Shown here: positions 57,725 to 58,852 of the stretch, in pieces
Layout of the letters: every line of letters begins with the position of its first letter
Numbering within the stretch: the first letter of the stretch is position 1
DNA from: JBKJZO01 sp046715235
GTDB lineage: Bacteria; Actinomycetota; Actinomycetes; BP-191
DNA: 58,852 nt
Assembly: GCA_046715235.1 (NCBI GenBank)
Contig: JBKJZO010000040.1
Span: forward strand, 1-58,852
Reading direction: 5' to 3'
Translations under genes and position numbers: made by a program
The notes under the pieces: generated by a model
Database searches by the model: none
Told to the model about the DNA's origin: nothing
The model's input: only the letters and a program-made list of their open reading frames with translations

Positions 57725-58309
57725 CTACCTCGACTGTGCGCCCTGCTTCGGGAGCGGCTCGGCGGTGTACTTCGGGTACCAGCCGCGGTAGCCGAGGCTG
57801 CGGCCCAGGAGCGCCAACGGTCCGAACAGCGCTCGTTGCACCGCCGCAGACGGGCGTGCAAGGCGCATCTCCTTGTCGTACTCCCTCATTAGCACGGCCA
57901 GGCTGAGCAGGTTGGGCAGGCCTTTCCGGTTGGTCTTCCCATCGGCAGCGAGGCCGAAGAAGGTTTCGAAGAACATCTCTGTGCGAAGGGCGGGCGCGAA
58001 TTCGGCTCGGATCTGGGCTTCATCGTCTCCGACATTGGTCCAGGTGTGCGCTCGTCCCGCGGGGACGCTGGCCCGTTCGCCTGGGCCGAGAAGCAACTCC
58101 TCGTCGTCCACCTGCAGGCGGATCCGTCCGCTGACGACTTGGAAGCGCTCCTCCTGATGTGGATGCACGTGCGTGGCGGCCGGACGCGCGCCGGGCTGGG
58201 CGAACAAGTCGCCGGCAAGCAGTTGGCCGTTGGTGTCACAAGCGACCTGGCGCCATACCACGCGTTCTCCGGTTACTGGGTGGTTCAATTCCTGGCCTGC
58301 CTGTGCCAC
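57725..58309 (-). CDS. Cupin-domain protein
   Basis: 194 residues. The cupin core has HVHPHQEERFQVVSG (motif 1: HxH and Glu) and GERASVPAGRAHTWTNVGDDEA (motif 2 His). A C-terminal helical extension (about 105-194) follows. A metal-binding small barrel is expected, but no reaction can be assigned. GTG 58309 follows AAGGGG by 7 bases. It lies upstream of the PPOX gene on the same strand. Confidence 0.8.
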   Translation of the reverse strand: MAQAGQELNHPVTGERVVWRQVACDTNGQLLAGDLFAQPGARPAATHVHPHQEERFQVVSGRIRLQVDDEELLLGPGERASVPAGRAHTWTNVGDDEAQIRAEFAPALRTEMFFETFFGLAADGKTNRKGLPNLLSLAVLMREYDKEMRLARPSAAVQRALFGPLALLGRSLGYRGWYPKYTAEPLPKQGAQSR

Positions 58310-58325
58310 GCTGTCGCCCCTTTCG

Positions 58326-58382
58326 GTTGGCTGCCAACGCTAGGCTTCGGCCGAGCCGCGTGCTATCCCAGAGAACTGGGAT
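58326..58382. promoter_or_regulatory. Palindrome cluster before the right-edge gene
   Basis: GTTGGC-T-GCCAAC (58326-58338) and ATCCCAG-AGAA-CTGGGAT (58365-58382) are perfect inverted repeats, and GGCTTCGGCCGAGCC between them is nearly symmetric. They fill the 78-base gap between two divergent genes and look like operators. The second repeat ends 6 bases before GTG 58388. Confidence 0.6.
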
Positions 58383-58387
58383 CTTGC

Positions 58388-58852
58388 GTGGTTGTCCCCG
58401 GGTGCGACTCCGAGCAGACTCGGAATGTGCACACCACCGGGCCCGTCGTCGGCCGCGAGTTCTCTGATCTGCTCCACCGCGGGCTGAACATCGACTCCTT
58501 CTTCGACGCCGCCGACCGAATTTTGGCGGCGGTGGTGCCGTTCGACGCATCCTGTTGGCTGGGACTTGATCCAGCGACCCTGCTCCCCACGAGTCATTTC
58601 ACCCGGGAACCCGACGCCGACCTGCTGATGCGGATCGCTGCGAACGAGTTCCTCGAGGAGGACGTCAACAAGTTCGCAGACCTGGCACGGGCGCAGCGAC
58701 CGGTCGGCCTGATGAGTGAAGCCACCGGAGGAGTTCCGACGGTGAGCAAGCGATACCGGGAGATCCTGGCGCCGCACGGCTACGCGGACGGCGACGAACT
58801 GCGGGCAGTCTTCTTCAACAGTGGTGCGGCGTGGGGCTGCGTCGTCCTGCAT
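58388..58852 (+). CDS. Probable LuxR-family regulator N-terminus, 3' end beyond window
   Basis: The first 155 codons are open to the right edge. GREFSDLLHRGLNIDSFFDAADRIL, VPFDASCWLGLDPATLLPTS, FTREPDADLL and FFNSGAAWGCVVLH match the sensory N-terminal part of GAF-like LuxR regulators (partly quoted). The DNA-binding end lies outside the window, so the assignment is tentative. GTG 58388 is the first likely start; GTG 58427 is an alternative. It is divergent from the cupin gene, across palindromes that may be its binding sites. Confidence 0.6.
   Translation, partial: MVVPGCDSEQTRNVHTTGPVVGREFSDLLHRGLNIDSFFDAADRILAAVVPFDASCWLGLDPATLLPTSHFTREPDADLLMRIAANEFLEEDVNKFADLARAQRPVGLMSEATGGVPTVSKRYREILAPHGYADGDELRAVFFNSGAAWGCVVLH

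Noticed and set aside
1..58852. CRISPR arrays or insertion sequences
   Set aside because: No regularly spaced repeats with unique spacers and no transposase or integrase motif were found on reading the window.

Overview
This window is a GC-rich actinobacterial chromosome segment spanning the replication origin. Its core order (gyrA-gyrB-DUF721-recF-gnd-dnaN-oriC-dnaA | rpmH-rnpA-yidD-yidC-jag-rsmG-parA-parB, then a GNAT gene-cwlM-trxA-trxB-anti-sigma-sigM-pseudokinase-murJ-DUF6049-nudix, and further on ino1 and rpsF-ssb-rpsR-rplI) is the conserved oriC neighbourhood of Mycobacterium, Streptomyces and relatives. Frequent GTG/TTG starts, SigM/anti-sigma, CwlM, DLW-39 and DUF5318 all point to Actinomycetes. 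I cannot name the genus from the sequence alone.

Layout. (1) 1-7.9 kb is accessory: two divergent secreted paralogues of the SipW/TasA type, a SipW-type signal peptidase fused to a LamG-bearing exported half, a SIMPL-domain protein, a phosphoribosyltransferase-NTF2 fusion, a PadR/HAAS-domain regulatory pair with a striking overlapping palindrome, and a lipoprotein beta-propeller. (2) 8.0-13.7 kb is a self-contained cassette: an L-amino-acid-oxidase-like flavoenzyme, a 1101-residue class III cyclase/ATPase/TPR regulator, and, divergent from it, a stand-alone cyclic-nucleotide-binding domain. It lies directly beyond the 3' end of tRNA-Ala(TGC). (3) 13.8-14.3 kb holds tRNA-Ala, DLW-39 and tRNA-Ile. 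(4) 14.3-31.6 kb is the origin core, with a low-GC patch in gyrA centred on the known GyrA intein insertion site, DnaA-box-like motifs on both sides of dnaA, and two parS sites inside the parA reading frame. (5) 31.6-46.3 kb is the cell-wall/redox/sigma block, transcribed mostly leftwards. (6) 46.3-55.9 kb holds padR-ino1, DUF5318, a class A PBP, two mannosyltransferase-like membrane enzymes and the rpsF-ssb-rpsR-rplI operon. (7) 55.9-58.85 kb is accessory again: a secreted beta-propeller-like protein, a PPOX-fold protein, a cupin protein, and the start of a regulator-like gene preceded by palindromes.

How the parts work together: replication initiation (DnaA, DnaN, RecF, DUF721/DciA, gyrase), segregation (ParA, ParB, parS) and membrane insertion/RNA processing (RnpA, YidD, YidC, Jag) surround the origin. 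MurJ, its pseudokinase partner, CwlM, PBP1 and the mannosyltransferases serve envelope assembly. SigM with its anti-sigma factor, thioredoxin and thioredoxin reductase form a stress/redox block. The best candidates for new biology are the signal peptidase-substrate fusion and the cyclase/cyclic-nucleotide-binding/amino-acid-oxidase cassette.
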